IMG/VR virus record: IMGVR_UViG_3300032224_001922
Span: 1-39,025 of that record
Length of the DNA stretch: 39,025 bases
DNA from: a virus
Strand: one strand, 5' to 3'
The notes below the pieces were generated by a model that saw only the letters and a list, made by a program, of their open reading frames with translations, did no database searches and was not told the DNA's origin. A program made the position numbers and the translations under genes. Shown here in pieces: positions 1-7,986 of the stretch (position 1 is its first letter; the number at the start of each line of letters is the position of its first letter).

Positions 1-90
1 AGGCGGTCTGACTAAATGAACTGGTTAATGTGTATGAAGCGCTTAAGGCGGTCTGACTAAATGAACTAGTTAATGCATATGAAGCCGTTA
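1..90 (-). repeat. Two 45-bp tandem repeats inside the tail-fibre gene
   Basis: Bases 1-45 and 46-90 are nearly identical, differing at a few positions, and encode a 15-residue unit containing LTSSFSQTALSA-like sequence. Shorter related blocks recur around 70-105, 381-415 and 717-735. The repeat keeps the reading frame, so expansion or contraction would change fibre length without breaking the gene. Confidence 0.8.
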
Positions 91-895
91 ATGAATAACT
101 ACTTGAAACTGTGTATGAACTGCTTAGAGCAACATCAGTATAACTGGATGTTAGTGCGTAACTTGCACTTGCCACTAAACCAACTATGTTACTTGATGTG
201 ACATATGATGCGGTTTGTGATAAATTAACGTAACTAGCAGTTAATGCATTACTAGAACTCCGAGCAAAATTTGTATAACTGCTAGTTAAAGAGTAACTTG
301 AACTTACACTATACTCAGCCCAGCTAGATGTTATAGGATAATAACTACCAGTGACTAATGTAGTACCACTACCAGCATTTAGTGCGTATGAAGCCGTTAA
401 TGAATAACTACTTGATACTGAATAAATAGAATTGATAGCATCAGATATACTTCCTGAAAAATAACTAGCCGTTGCTGCCAAACTGCTTGAATATGCAAAT
501 GCACTGCTTAAAGCCGTGGATGCAAAACTAGATGATAATGCATATGAACTACTTATAGAACTTGATGCAAAACTAGAACTCACTATATAACTGGAAGTTA
601 TGATGTATGAAATTGAAGATGTGGTGGAATAACTACTTGAAATTGCCCAACTTGCAGTAATTGGATAAGTAGATCCTGTGATTAATGCACCACCTCCGCC
701 TGTTCCACCATTTAATGCGTATGAAGCAGTTAATGCGTAAGAAGATGATATTGATATACTAGAGCTATCAATATAACCAACATATCTTTTTGCAAAAATT
801 GTACCACTGACACTAATATTTGAAGCGGTAATAGAACTCCTAAACGTATAGGGTTCACATACTATATTTTTTCCAATGTATTTAAAATCTGACAT
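1..895 (-). CDS. Tail fibre-like Ser/Ala/Tyr repeat protein (3' part beyond window)
   Basis: The frame opens with ATG at 893-895 and stays open to base 1, giving at least 298 codons; the C-terminus lies outside the window. The first 45 residues are ordinary sequence (starting MSDFKYIGKN), after which the protein is a long run of imperfect motifs such as SSSYALTASYAL and SSFSQTALSASY. This low-complexity repeat is typical of tail-fibre or adhesin proteins of large environmental phages, where it probably forms an elongated shaft; that assignment is from memory of such proteins. The gene follows the 104-codon gene upstream by one base, so the two are probably co-transcribed and work in the same structure. 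Confidence 0.75.
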   Translation of the reverse strand, partial: MSDFKYIGKNIVCEPYTFRSSITASNISVSGTIFAKRYVGYIDSSSISISSSYALTASYALNGGTGGGGALITGSTYPITASWAISSSYSTTSSISYIITSSYIVSSSFASSSISSSYALSSSFASTALSSAFAYSSSLAATASYFSGSISDAINSIYSVSSSYSLTASYALNAGSGTTLVTGSYYPITSSWAEYSVSSSYSLTSSYTNFARSSSNALTASYVNLSQTASYVTSSNIVGLVASASYALTSSYTDVALSSSYTVSSSYSLTASYALTSSFSQTALSASYTLTSSFSQTA

Positions 896-896
896 A

Positions 897-1211
897 TTAT
901 GTTAGTTCAGTTATGCTAGCAAACACATCTACAGTTCCAGTATTAGTTTTAACTTTTAGTAAATTTCTTGATAACATATTTATTTCTTTATCAATAATAA
1001 CTGTACATTGAGGAAGCAAAGTTGTTTGTCTTGACAAATAAAAGTCCAAATCATCTATAGTAATTACCAAATCAAATTGTAATTCAACATCAGTTTTGTT
1101 TGAAAAATAGATTGATTTTAGTATTGAAGTTGAATTTACAGGAACAGTATATATTGTCTCAAATGTGGTTCCTATATCACTTCTTGCTGTATTTTTGTAC
1201 AAAGTTGCCAT
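897..1211 (-). CDS. Conserved hypothetical virion-associated protein
   Basis: This 104-residue protein begins MATLYKNTARSDIG and is predicted to be mostly beta-strand, with alternating hydrophobic residues and no signal peptide or cysteine motif. Small proteins of this type often precede fibre genes in large phages and may form a fibre base or connector, but that is inference from position. Its stop codon (897-899) lies one base before the fibre start, which implies co-transcription. ATATTTATT occurs 12 bases upstream of the start, a looser version of the element seen before other genes here. Confidence 0.65.
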   Translation of the reverse strand: MATLYKNTARSDIGTTFETIYTVPVNSTSILKSIYFSNKTDVELQFDLVITIDDLDFYLSRQTTLLPQCTVIIDKEINMLSRNLLKVKTNTGTVDVFASITELT

Positions 1212-1254
1212 AAATATCTTTCAAATAAATATTAAAATTTAATATAATCATGTT

Positions 1255-1263
1255 ATATTTATA
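1255..1263 (+). promoter_or_regulatory. ATATTTATA start-proximal element
   Basis: ATATTTATA ends 7 bases before the ATG at 1271. The same nonamer, or one with a single change, recurs before at least eight other start codons in the window. Confidence 0.5.
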
Positions 1264-1270
1264 CTTGATT

Positions 1271-1885
1271 ATGAATAGACCAGAAAAAATCCTTGAAGAA
1301 CAATTAATTGAAAAAATTGAAGAAATTTATGCGGACAGTGGTCTTGGTAGATGGTTTGGTAAAGGTGGTGTAGGTAGTAGTTCTGGTGGCGGGTGGGATA
1401 GATATGACAGTACAGGTAAAAAAGCAGGTAAATGTGGTGATGCTAAGAAAGGTAGTAGTTATAGTGCGTGTTTAGGTAAGAAATATGTAGCTAGATTAAG
1501 ATCTAAGGGTGGTAAAAAAGCTATTGCAAATTGGGTAAAAAGAAAGAAATCAGCTCAAAATAAAGCAGGCAGAGGAGAAAAAGGTAGTGGTGGTAAAGGT
1601 AAAGCTCCTGTAAAAGTAAGTTATAAAGAACAATTGTGTGAAATTTTTATAATAAATCATAGAGAACAGTTAAAAAAAGATTTAATAAAATTTATACAAC
1701 AAGAATTTCAAAAAGATAATCTAAAATCACTTCATGCTGGTTTAAGTATTACTGATTATAAGCCAGAAGATTGGTATAGCGCCATTGCAGATAATATTTT
1801 AAATAGATTATTACAATACTTTGATATTATACGTGGACAAACAGAAAGAAATCTAAAATCTTCCATTCCACTTTCTAAAGATTAA
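1271..1885 (+). CDS. Basic Gly/Lys-rich protein with WDRYDSTGKKAGKCG motif
   Basis: The product is about 204 residues from ATG 1271, chosen over the earlier ATG at 1250 because the upstream ATATTTATA element sits at the usual distance. An acidic N-terminal helix is followed by a strongly basic Gly/Ser/Lys segment (roughly residues 25-115) containing GKCGDAKKGSSY, then SACLGKKY and a KRKKSAQNKAGRG tract, then a helical C-terminal part. The middle segment resembles a small basic module I recall from viral proteins (DUF5872-like), function unknown. The charge suggests nucleic acid binding or packing in the virion. The family name is uncertain. Confidence 0.6.
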   Translation: MNRPEKILEEQLIEKIEEIYADSGLGRWFGKGGVGSSSGGGWDRYDSTGKKAGKCGDAKKGSSYSACLGKKYVARLRSKGGKKAIANWVKRKKSAQNKAGRGEKGSGGKGKAPVKVSYKEQLCEIFIINHREQLKKDLIKFIQQEFQKDNLKSLHAGLSITDYKPEDWYSAIADNILNRLLQYFDIIRGQTERNLKSSIPLSKD

Positions 1886-1886
1886 A

Positions 1887-1908
1887 TTTATAATTGTTTA
1901 ATTATAAA
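1887..1908 (+). other. AT-only inverted repeat between two plus-strand genes
   Basis: A 9-bp stem (TTTATAATT / AATTATAAA) with a 4-base loop follows the stop codon of the preceding gene. It has no G or C and no T-run after it, so it is at best a weak terminator or mRNA end-stabilising hairpin. Confidence 0.3.
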
Positions 1909-1913
1909 AAGTA

Positions 1914-1922
1914 ATATTTATA
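1914..1922 (+). promoter_or_regulatory. ATATTTATA start-proximal element
   Basis: A perfect ATATTTATA ends 6 bases before the ATG at 1929 of the lipoprotein gene. Confidence 0.5.
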
Positions 1923-1928
1923 ATTAAT

Positions 1929-2882
1929 ATGAAAAAGTTTCTCACACTAACCGTATTTATACTATTTTTAACTGGTTGTTCTACCGTTATTCCTGGCAAA
2001 CAAGTAAGTATCGCACAAGATGCAATTGCCAAACAAGAAAAGAAAATAGATAGTACATCTGATGAATTAGTCAAAAATGATAAGGGTAAAAGAATACAAA
2101 CCGCAGTATTAGCCCAAGGTATTCAATATTCATTACAACAAGTAACAAATACATCTATTCAAGTAGAAACTGCAAAGAATCTAAATGAAAGAGTTATTAG
2201 CATTGTAGGTTCACCACATTTGGATGAAATTAAAAGAATCAAAGCTACAATTGATTTACTCAATTCATCTATAGAAGAAGAAAGAAAGAAGGGTGGAGAA
2301 TTATTGGGTCAAAGAGATAGTGTAATTGATAAATTACAAAAAGAAAAAGAAGAATTAAAGAGTCAATATGATGACCAACTTTGGCAAATGACTGATAAAG
2401 CCAAAGAAGTTGCCAAAGATTCTGATGAAAAACAAGCAACCATTGATAGTATGGGTGGTATGTTTGGTTTAAATGCAGTTTTCTGGGGACTTAAAAAGTT
2501 TTTCTTTAGTGCTTTAACCGCAATTGTTATATTTGTTGTAATATTTGCTTTATTAAGAATATTAGCAAGTGTACATCCAGCTGCTGGTGCAGCATTTAGT
2601 ATATTCAATATGATTGGTTCTGGAATATTAAGTTTGATTAAAGGATTAACACCAAAAGCATTTGAATTGGCTAATTTCACATCAAAAGACAAAGTTGATG
2701 AATACAAATCACCACTTACTAAGATTGTTGATGTAATTCAAGAACTTAAAGAAAAACAAAAAGAATCACCAAAAAAATCTTATGTTTTAACTGAAATATT
2801 GAAGAGATTTGATAATGAAATGGATAGTCATGAAAAAGATTTGATTGATGATATCTTAAAAGAACAAAAGTGGATAAAGTAA
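1929..2882 (+). CDS. Coiled-coil membrane lipoprotein
   Basis: The 317-residue protein starts with a classic lipoprotein signal (MKKFLTLTVF, hydrophobic core, lipobox FLTGC with Cys17), so the mature N-terminus is probably lipid-anchored. Residues about 20-175 are polar and helical, with heptad-like stretches rich in E, K and Q, consistent with a coiled coil. Residues about 185-240 hold two hydrophobic segments (FFFSALTAIVIFVVIFALL, and one around SIFNMIGSGILSLI) that should cross a membrane. The C-terminal 70 residues are charged. A lipid anchor plus internal membrane helices is odd and could span the periplasm, as in superinfection exclusion or lysis proteins, but no family is recognised. 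Confidence 0.75.
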   Translation: MKKFLTLTVFILFLTGCSTVIPGKQVSIAQDAIAKQEKKIDSTSDELVKNDKGKRIQTAVLAQGIQYSLQQVTNTSIQVETAKNLNERVISIVGSPHLDEIKRIKATIDLLNSSIEEERKKGGELLGQRDSVIDKLQKEKEELKSQYDDQLWQMTDKAKEVAKDSDEKQATIDSMGGMFGLNAVFWGLKKFFFSALTAIVIFVVIFALLRILASVHPAAGAAFSIFNMIGSGILSLIKGLTPKAFELANFTSKDKVDEYKSPLTKIVDVIQELKEKQKESPKKSYVLTEILKRFDNEMDSHEKDLIDDILKEQKWIK

Positions 2883-2896
2883 TAAATTATAAATAA

Positions 2897-2924
2897 TTGA
2901 ATATAATTTGTAACGTGGTATAGT
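2897..2924 (+). promoter_or_regulatory. Sigma70-like promoter with extended -10
   Basis: TTGAAT (2897-2902), a 16-base spacer, and TATAGT (2919-2924) preceded by TGG give an extended -10 arrangement (CGTGGTATAGT). It points to the plus-strand genes from 2941 onward. The CGTGGTA core is shared with promoters near 16160 and 22815 on the other strand. Confidence 0.5.
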
Positions 2925-2940
2925 TCATATATATAAACAT

Positions 2941-3243
2941 ATGAGATACTATATTATAGACAATACTGTTAAAAAAGAACCATTCATTTACAATTCTGTT
3001 AGTGAGATAGTCAAACATTTGGAAACAACTGTTCAACGTAAATTTCGTCAAAATAGACAACAATACATGCAAAACCTAATTGATTTAGGTCATGGATATG
3101 ATGATCCTCAAGGTAAGGTATTTACACAATCACTTGGTGAATATTTTAATATTGGCACCGTAAGAAAAGACGGTCAACTTATAAAAGGTAATATTCATGA
3201 AGTAGAACAGTATAGTAAATACAGAACTGAAATGGGTGATTAA
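2941..3243 (+). CDS. Hypothetical protein preceding the helicase
   Basis: A 100-residue protein (MRYYIIDNTV...) with a mixed hydrophilic composition, a basic helix around KFRQNRQQYMQN and no membrane segment or metal-binding pattern. It is first in a tight plus-strand cluster behind the promoter at 2897-2924 and ends 2 bases before the helicase start, so co-expression with the helicase is likely. A helper or DNA-binding role is possible but not shown by the sequence. Confidence 0.65.
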   Translation: MRYYIIDNTVKKEPFIYNSVSEIVKHLETTVQRKFRQNRQQYMQNLIDLGHGYDDPQGKVFTQSLGEYFNIGTVRKDGQLIKGNIHEVEQYSKYRTEMGD

Positions 3244-3245
3244 AC

Positions 3246-4859
3246 ATGATTAATTTGGACGTAAAATGGAGTGATGTTTATGAGATTGAATCTAAGAATG
3301 GAATACCACTTTGGACAAGACATTGGTTGATTCCTGTGAATTGTCGTAATGAATTCTTTGTTTATTGGAAGGGTAATAGTTTTAAGTTAAAAGAAAAAGG
3401 TTATGGTGTTAAAAAAATAGATAATGATTGGTTATTGACAGAAACACATACAACTGAAGGTCAATTTTCTAAAAAGAAAATAGTGAATACAGTTAAATCT
3501 GACGAACCACTTAAATCATATGAAGTTAAAACAACTGATGGTTTACGTCCTTGGCAAGTTAATGCGGTTTCAAAATTGTGTTCTGCCATTAAGAAATGGG
3601 GATGTGCAATTGATGGTAGTGACGTAGGCGTAGGCAAAACATATAATGCATGTGGTACTGCAAGAGAATTAGATATGGACATTGTTGTAGTATGTCCAAA
3701 AGCAGTAATGGAATCTTGGAAACGAGTAATTAAGAATCATTTTAAGATGAATCATAGATTGATAGGTGTTATCAATTATGAAATGTTAAGAATGGGTAAA
3801 AAAGATAGTATGATTGCGTCTTATGTCAAGCGAAGAGATACTAGACGTAATGAATTTGTTTGGAATATTCCTAAATCTACATTAATCATTTGGGATGAAA
3901 GTCAAAAACTAAAAGGTGCAAATACAAAAAACAGTGAAACTTGTTTATCCGCATTAAAACAAGGTTATAAGATGTTATTTTGTAGTGCAACTAATGCAAC
4001 TAATCCACTTGAGTTAAAGACAGTTGGTATGGCAATTAAGTTGTTTGAAAATAGTAAACAGTATTATACTTGGTTATATGCGCATGGTGTAACTAAAGGT
4101 AGATTTGGATTGCAATTTAATGGTAATAAAGAAGTATTGAAAAAACTTCATGAAGATATATTTGTTAATAGAGGAGTAAGATTAACCAGAGATACAATTC
4201 CTAATTTTCCAGAAAGTCAAATTGATGCTGAATGTTATGATATGGAAGAAGATGCTCAAAATAAAATTAATAACATTTATTCAGAAATGGAGGCTGAATT
4301 AGCTAAGTTACAAAAGAAGATAAAGAAAGAAAGCAAGGAAAATACTAGTGAATTGACTGCAATTCTTAGGGCTAGACAAAAGATAGAATTAGTTAAGGTT
4401 CCATTATTCATTGAAATGATTGAAGAAGCAATTGAAAATGGAATGAGTGTGGTAGTATTTTGTAATTTTACTGAAACTATTGATGCTTTATCAGAAAGAC
4501 TAAATACTAAATGTATTGTTAACGGTGAAGCTAAGTATGCTAAAGATAGACAACAAAATATTGATGATTTTCAGGCGGATAAAGAAAGAATAATATTAGT
4601 TAATATTCAAGCTGGTGGTGCTGGATTAAGTTTACATGATTTGAATGGTAATCATCCACGTATGTCATTGATTAGTCCTAGTTATTCTGCAGTATTAATG
4701 CGTCAAGCTACTGGCCGAGTTTGGCGTGACAGTGCTAAAAGTAAAAGTATACAAAAGATTGTATTTGTTGCAAAAACCGTAGAAGAAAAAGTTTGTGATA
4801 GTGTAAAGCTTAAACTTGAAAATATGGATTTACTAAATGACGGAGATTTAACAACATGA
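3246..4859 (+). CDS. SNF2/DEAD-like superfamily 2 DNA helicase
   Basis: The 537-residue protein has the full SF2 motif set. A Q-like segment RPWQ sits near residue 101; Walker A reads DVGVGKT (126-132); motif II is WDESQ (216-220); motif III is CSAT (246-249); and motif VI is QATGRVWR near residue 487. The divergent DESQ box and the C-terminal GGAGLSLHD motif are typical of phage SNF2-like translocases, which drive replication, recombination or transcription-related remodelling. The helicase stop overlaps the next start as ATGA, so translation is coupled. No nuclease domain is visible. The ATPase role is firm; the precise pathway is not. Confidence 0.92.
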   Translation: MINLDVKWSDVYEIESKNGIPLWTRHWLIPVNCRNEFFVYWKGNSFKLKEKGYGVKKIDNDWLLTETHTTEGQFSKKKIVNTVKSDEPLKSYEVKTTDGLRPWQVNAVSKLCSAIKKWGCAIDGSDVGVGKTYNACGTARELDMDIVVVCPKAVMESWKRVIKNHFKMNHRLIGVINYEMLRMGKKDSMIASYVKRRDTRRNEFVWNIPKSTLIIWDESQKLKGANTKNSETCLSALKQGYKMLFCSATNATNPLELKTVGMAIKLFENSKQYYTWLYAHGVTKGRFGLQFNGNKEVLKKLHEDIFVNRGVRLTRDTIPNFPESQIDAECYDMEEDAQNKINNIYSEMEAELAKLQKKIKKESKENTSELTAILRARQKIELVKVPLFIEMIEEAIENGMSVVVFCNFTETIDALSERLNTKCIVNGEAKYAKDRQQNIDDFQADKERIILVNIQAGGAGLSLHDLNGNHPRMSLISPSYSAVLMRQATGRVWRDSAKSKSIQKIVFVAKTVEEKVCDSVKLKLENMDLLNDGDLTT

Positions 4860-5164
4860 AAAAAATAACTGTTAAGGGACATGATTGGATTGAAACAATA
4901 AACGTAGATAATACTATATTTGATGATTATATAATTGAAGCGTGTACTCAAGCATTGGAAAAAAAAATATATGAAGGTATTTTACAAGTTACTCCTGTCA
5001 TTCAAGCGTGGGAAGAAAATAAAAACAAAAAAATCAAACCAACTGTATACAATACTTATAAATTGTTAACAAATGCTGGTTTTCATACAAAAGCAGAGTT
5101 ACTCAGATTATTCTTTTTACATGAAACAAAAATTGATTTAGCCAAAGAACCTATTAAAGCTTAG
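4856..5164 (+). CDS. Hypothetical protein coupled to the helicase
   Basis: This 102-residue soluble protein (MKKITVKGHDWIET...) starts inside the helicase stop codon (ATGA at 4856-4859), an arrangement that usually links translation of partners. It is helical in its C-terminal half, with a hydrophobic stretch LLRLFFLHE, and has no recognisable motif. Coupling suggests it works with the helicase, for instance as a loader or regulator; this is inference only. Confidence 0.65.
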   Translation: MKKITVKGHDWIETINVDNTIFDDYIIEACTQALEKKIYEGILQVTPVIQAWEENKNKKIKPTVYNTYKLLTNAGFHTKAELLRLFFLHETKIDLAKEPIKA

Positions 5165-5167
5165 TAT

Positions 5168-5932
5168 ATGAATCCAATTGATATTAATGTTATATTATCT
5201 CAGATGGCTGAAATGCAGAAACAGTTATCTGAATTGCAAACTCTTAAACAAGACGTAAAAGAGATTAAACAAATTAACAGTTTTGGTGAAGATGTTGCAA
5301 AAGAAATTGCGGCAGAAGTTAAACAATTACAAGAAAATGGTATTAGTATTCCACATTTAGAAAAACAAGCAGAATTATTTTTATTTCCAAAGAGAGGTAA
5401 AAGAGGTAAGGCAGCAAGACCATTACTTGAATCTGAAATTAGAGAAGCAAGAGCAAAATCACAAAGTGCAAAAGAAACTGCTAGAAGATTAGGAGTTACA
5501 TATATAACCTATAAAAAATATGCAAAAATGTATGGTTGTCATGAAATATGTAAAACAAATTTAAGAAGAAAAATTCAAAATGCAATTAATCCTGGTAAAG
5601 GCAAATATCCATTGCATAAAATACTTAACGGTCAATTTCCTAATTTTCCTATTCACAGATTAAAAGATAAATTGATACGTTCTGATACTAAAAAATCTGA
5701 ATGTGAACAATGTGGATTTCATGAACGTAGAGTAACTGATGGTAAAATTCCATTATTGTTATGGTTTGAAGACGGTGATAAACACAATCATAAATTAGAA
5801 AATCTAAAGATTGTATGTTATAATTGTATGTTTTTATCTGGTAGAGGATATATTAGAAGAGGAACAGTACATTACAACATGGATCCTGATGTTATGCAAG
5901 GTGCAAAAAAACCAATCAAAGCAAGATTTTAA
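5168..5932 (+). CDS. HTH and HNH-derived zinc-binding protein
   Basis: Residues 8-35 form a coiled coil (MAEMQKQLSELQ). Residues about 95-120 look like a helix-turn-helix (SAKETARRLGVTYITYKKYA). Residues 179-225 resemble an HNH zinc module, with CEQC at 179-182, then WFEDGD, LENLKIVCYNC and Cys217/Cys220. In active HNH enzymes the His-His-Ile-Asp-Gly element supplies catalytic histidines; here it reads WFEDG, so the nuclease residues appear lost while the zinc cysteines remain. A DNA-binding regulator or structural role is therefore more likely than cutting. It sits 3 bases after the preceding gene in the helicase cluster. Domain reading is by eye. Confidence 0.65.
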   Translation: MNPIDINVILSQMAEMQKQLSELQTLKQDVKEIKQINSFGEDVAKEIAAEVKQLQENGISIPHLEKQAELFLFPKRGKRGKAARPLLESEIREARAKSQSAKETARRLGVTYITYKKYAKMYGCHEICKTNLRRKIQNAINPGKGKYPLHKILNGQFPNFPIHRLKDKLIRSDTKKSECEQCGFHERRVTDGKIPLLLWFEDGDKHNHKLENLKIVCYNCMFLSGRGYIRRGTVHYNMDPDVMQGAKKPIKARF

Positions 5933-5956
5933 AATTAAATTTAAAATGTTATTGTG

Positions 5957-5965
5957 ATATTTATA
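5957..5965 (+). promoter_or_regulatory. ATATTTATA start-proximal element
   Basis: A perfect ATATTTATA ends 4 bases before the ATG at 5970. Confidence 0.5.
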
Positions 5966-5969
5966 TAAT

Positions 5970-6455
5970 ATGAACGACTTAGATCATTTAATTGCAAAAC
6001 ATGGAGTAATGTCATCCTTTAGTATTGCACGGAAAATTTCTAAAAATGAATTTAAGTTGATGAATCAAAAAATTAAAAAAAATTGTAAAACTAAAAAAGA
6101 GTTTGACTTATTACTAAAAAAAGAGATAATCAAGAAAACTAATGAAAGTATTAATTTAGGTAAAATACCAGGATTAGTAGTTCCTTATCAAGAAAAAAAG
6201 AATATTGATAAAAAATCAAGTAAGTTGTTTTTGGATGATACTAAAAGAACTGCACTATTAAGTATTTTTGGTGCTTCTATTGTAGAAAAGGTTATTCATA
6301 AAAAACTTAAAAAAGATGAAATGTGTTTTTTGGTACTTACAATAGTTAATTTGCTAAAATTATCTGATTACGATTTTAAATCATTTCATCAGAAAAATGA
6401 AGAATCTATTGATGATGAAGATTTTGATGATGAAGATTTTGATGATGAAGAATAA
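5970..6455 (+). CDS. Lysine-rich hypothetical protein with acidic repeat tail
   Basis: The 161-residue protein is lysine-rich and helical for its first 145 residues, then ends in an acidic tail built from repeated DDEDF units. A short hydrophobic patch (MCFLVLTIVNLLKL) near residue 110 looks like a buried helix rather than a membrane segment. Acidic tails of this kind occur in single-stranded DNA-binding and other phage nucleoproteins, but no OB-fold is evident here. Function is unknown. Confidence 0.6.
   Translation: MNDLDHLIAKHGVMSSFSIARKISKNEFKLMNQKIKKNCKTKKEFDLLLKKEIIKKTNESINLGKIPGLVVPYQEKKNIDKKSSKLFLDDTKRTALLSIFGASIVEKVIHKKLKKDEMCFLVLTIVNLLKLSDYDFKSFHQKNEESIDDEDFDDEDFDDEE
6411..6450 (+). 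repeat. 15-bp in-frame tandem repeat (acidic tail)
   Basis: GATGATGAAGATTTT is repeated twice and followed by a 10-base partial copy. It encodes the DDEDF tail of the preceding protein and is a likely site of replication slippage in units of five residues. Confidence 0.85.
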
Positions 6456-6463
6456 TTACGGGT

Positions 6464-7588
6464 ATGAATGAAAAAGATGTTATTATGGATATATACAATA
6501 TAAATGATGTTATTAGAGAAAATAAAATTGAAAAATTAGTATTTATAACAGGTGTTACTGGCCAAGATGGTAGTCTTCTGGTTGATTATTTACTTAAAAA
6601 TACTGATTATTTTATAATCGGTGGTGCAAGACGTTTAAGTATTAAAAACCATGAGAATCTTGCACATTTGGATAATAATCCACGTTTTAAATTAGTTAAT
6701 TTTGATTTGAGTGATACGCACAGTATTAATAAAATTGTGGATAAACTAAAACCTGATTATTTTATTAATTTAGCAGCTCAAACATTTGTTGGATCATCAT
6801 GGGATTTTCCAGCACAAACATGGGAATGTAATACTACTGCTATTATTCATATTCTTGAAGCTATCAGACAACATAAACCAACTTGTAGATTTTATAACGC
6901 GGGCAGCAGTGAAGAATATGGTGATGTTGAATATATTCCGCAAGATGAAAAACATCCATCTAAACCACGTAGTCCATATGGAGCAAGTAAATCCGCCGCA
7001 AGACAATTAGTTAAAGTATACAGAGAAAGTTATAATCTATATGCAATTCAAGGATTATTGTTCAATCATGAAGGCACTAGAAGAGGTGAAGAGTTTGTTA
7101 CACGTAAAATTACAAAGGGAGTATCTAGAATTAAAAAAGCTATAGTTGAAGGTAAATCATTTGAACCTATTGAATTGGGTAATGTAAAAGCCAAAAGAGA
7201 TTGGAGTGATGCAGAAGACTTTGTTGATGGTATCTGGAAAATGTTAAACCAAAAGGCTCCAAATGAATATGTACTTTCCAGCAATGAAACACACACCATT
7301 GCAGAATTTGTATGGCATGCATTTAAAGCGGCTGATATTGAAGGTACATGGCACGGACAAGCTGAATCTGCTGAATTTAGTATTAGTACAAAAGATGCTA
7401 TTAAATATGAACCAGTGTCTTCTGTATTGGTAAAAATCAATCCTAAGTTTTATAGACCTGCTGAAGTGGACTTATTACTAGGTGATAGCACCAAAGCCAG
7501 AAAAGAATTGGGATGGAAACCAGAAACTTCATTTGAACAACTGGTTGATAAGATGGTTAAAAATGACTTAAAACAAATCGGACTATGA
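6464..7588 (+). CDS. gmd: GDP-mannose 4,6-dehydratase
   Basis: This short-chain dehydrogenase-type enzyme converts GDP-D-mannose to GDP-4-keto-6-deoxymannose, precursor of fucose, rhamnose and perosamine. The 374 residues match the usual length. The NAD(P)-binding loop TGVTGQDGS is at 29-37; the catalytic Ser/Glu region reads GSSEEYG (147-153); and Tyr172/Lys176 form the YxxxK pair in SPYGASKSA. Later signature elements NHEGTRRG, KRDWSDAEDFV and YRPAEVD are all present. No GMER or perosamine synthase is in the window, so the product may feed host enzymes or phage glycosyltransferases. Its stop overlaps the iscU start as ATGA. An internal ATG at 6485 is an alternative start. Confidence 0.95.
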   Translation: MNEKDVIMDIYNINDVIRENKIEKLVFITGVTGQDGSLLVDYLLKNTDYFIIGGARRLSIKNHENLAHLDNNPRFKLVNFDLSDTHSINKIVDKLKPDYFINLAAQTFVGSSWDFPAQTWECNTTAIIHILEAIRQHKPTCRFYNAGSSEEYGDVEYIPQDEKHPSKPRSPYGASKSAARQLVKVYRESYNLYAIQGLLFNHEGTRRGEEFVTRKITKGVSRIKKAIVEGKSFEPIELGNVKAKRDWSDAEDFVDGIWKMLNQKAPNEYVLSSNETHTIAEFVWHAFKAADIEGTWHGQAESAEFSISTKDAIKYEPVSSVLVKINPKFYRPAEVDLLLGDSTKARKELGWKPETSFEQLVDKMVKNDLKQIGL

Positions 7589-7986
7589 GTGACTCTTATA
7601 CATTATATAATGAAAAAGTAATAGATCATTTTATGAATCCACGAAATATGGGTGATTTGAAGGATGCGGATGGTGTGGGTGAGGTGGGAGCCGCCGCATG
7701 TGGTGATATCATGAAAATCACTCTTAAAATTGATGATGATACACAAACAGTAACTGATGCTAGATTTAAGACATTTGGTTGTGGTAGTGCGATAGCTGCT
7801 TCCAGTATGGCTACGGAACTAATAAAAGGCAGAACTATAGAAGAACTTCAGAAAAATTTTAACAATGATGATATTGTTACTGCGTTGGGCGGCCTCCCAC
7901 CAGTAAAAATTCATTGTAGCGTTTTGGCCACTGAGGCACTTAATGCTGCATTAGAAGATTACAAAAAGAAAAAGAAAATTAAATAA
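7585..7986 (+). CDS. iscU: IscU-type iron-sulfur cluster scaffold
   Basis: The 133-residue protein is a full-length IscU/NifU N-terminal scaffold, on which Fe-S clusters are built from IscS-derived sulfur. All three ligand cysteines are present: Cys39 in AAACGDIMK, Cys66 in TFGCGSA and Cys111 in KIHCSVLA. The adjacent Asp41 and His110 are kept. The LPPVK motif at 104-108, which the HscA chaperone recognises in bacterial IscU, is intact, so the phage protein could plug into a host Isc machine. Translation is coupled to gmd through an ATGA overlap. No cysteine desulfurase or chaperone lies in the window. The identification is firm; the role in infection is inferred. Confidence 0.95.
   Translation: MSDSYTLYNEKVIDHFMNPRNMGDLKDADGVGEVGAAACGDIMKITLKIDDDTQTVTDARFKTFGCGSAIAASSMATELIKGRTIEELQKNFNNDDIVTALGGLPPVKIHCSVLATEALNAALEDYKKKKKIK

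Noticed and set aside
1255-1263. The ATATTTATA element as a classical T4 late promoter (TATAAATA).
   Set aside because: The T4 box would read TATAAATA on the coding strand; here the coding strand carries its reverse complement in every case, so direct equivalence is not supported.
2363-2707. A 114-codon minus-strand frame within the lipoprotein gene.
   Set aside because: It mirrors the hydrophobic part of the plus-strand protein and has no start signal.
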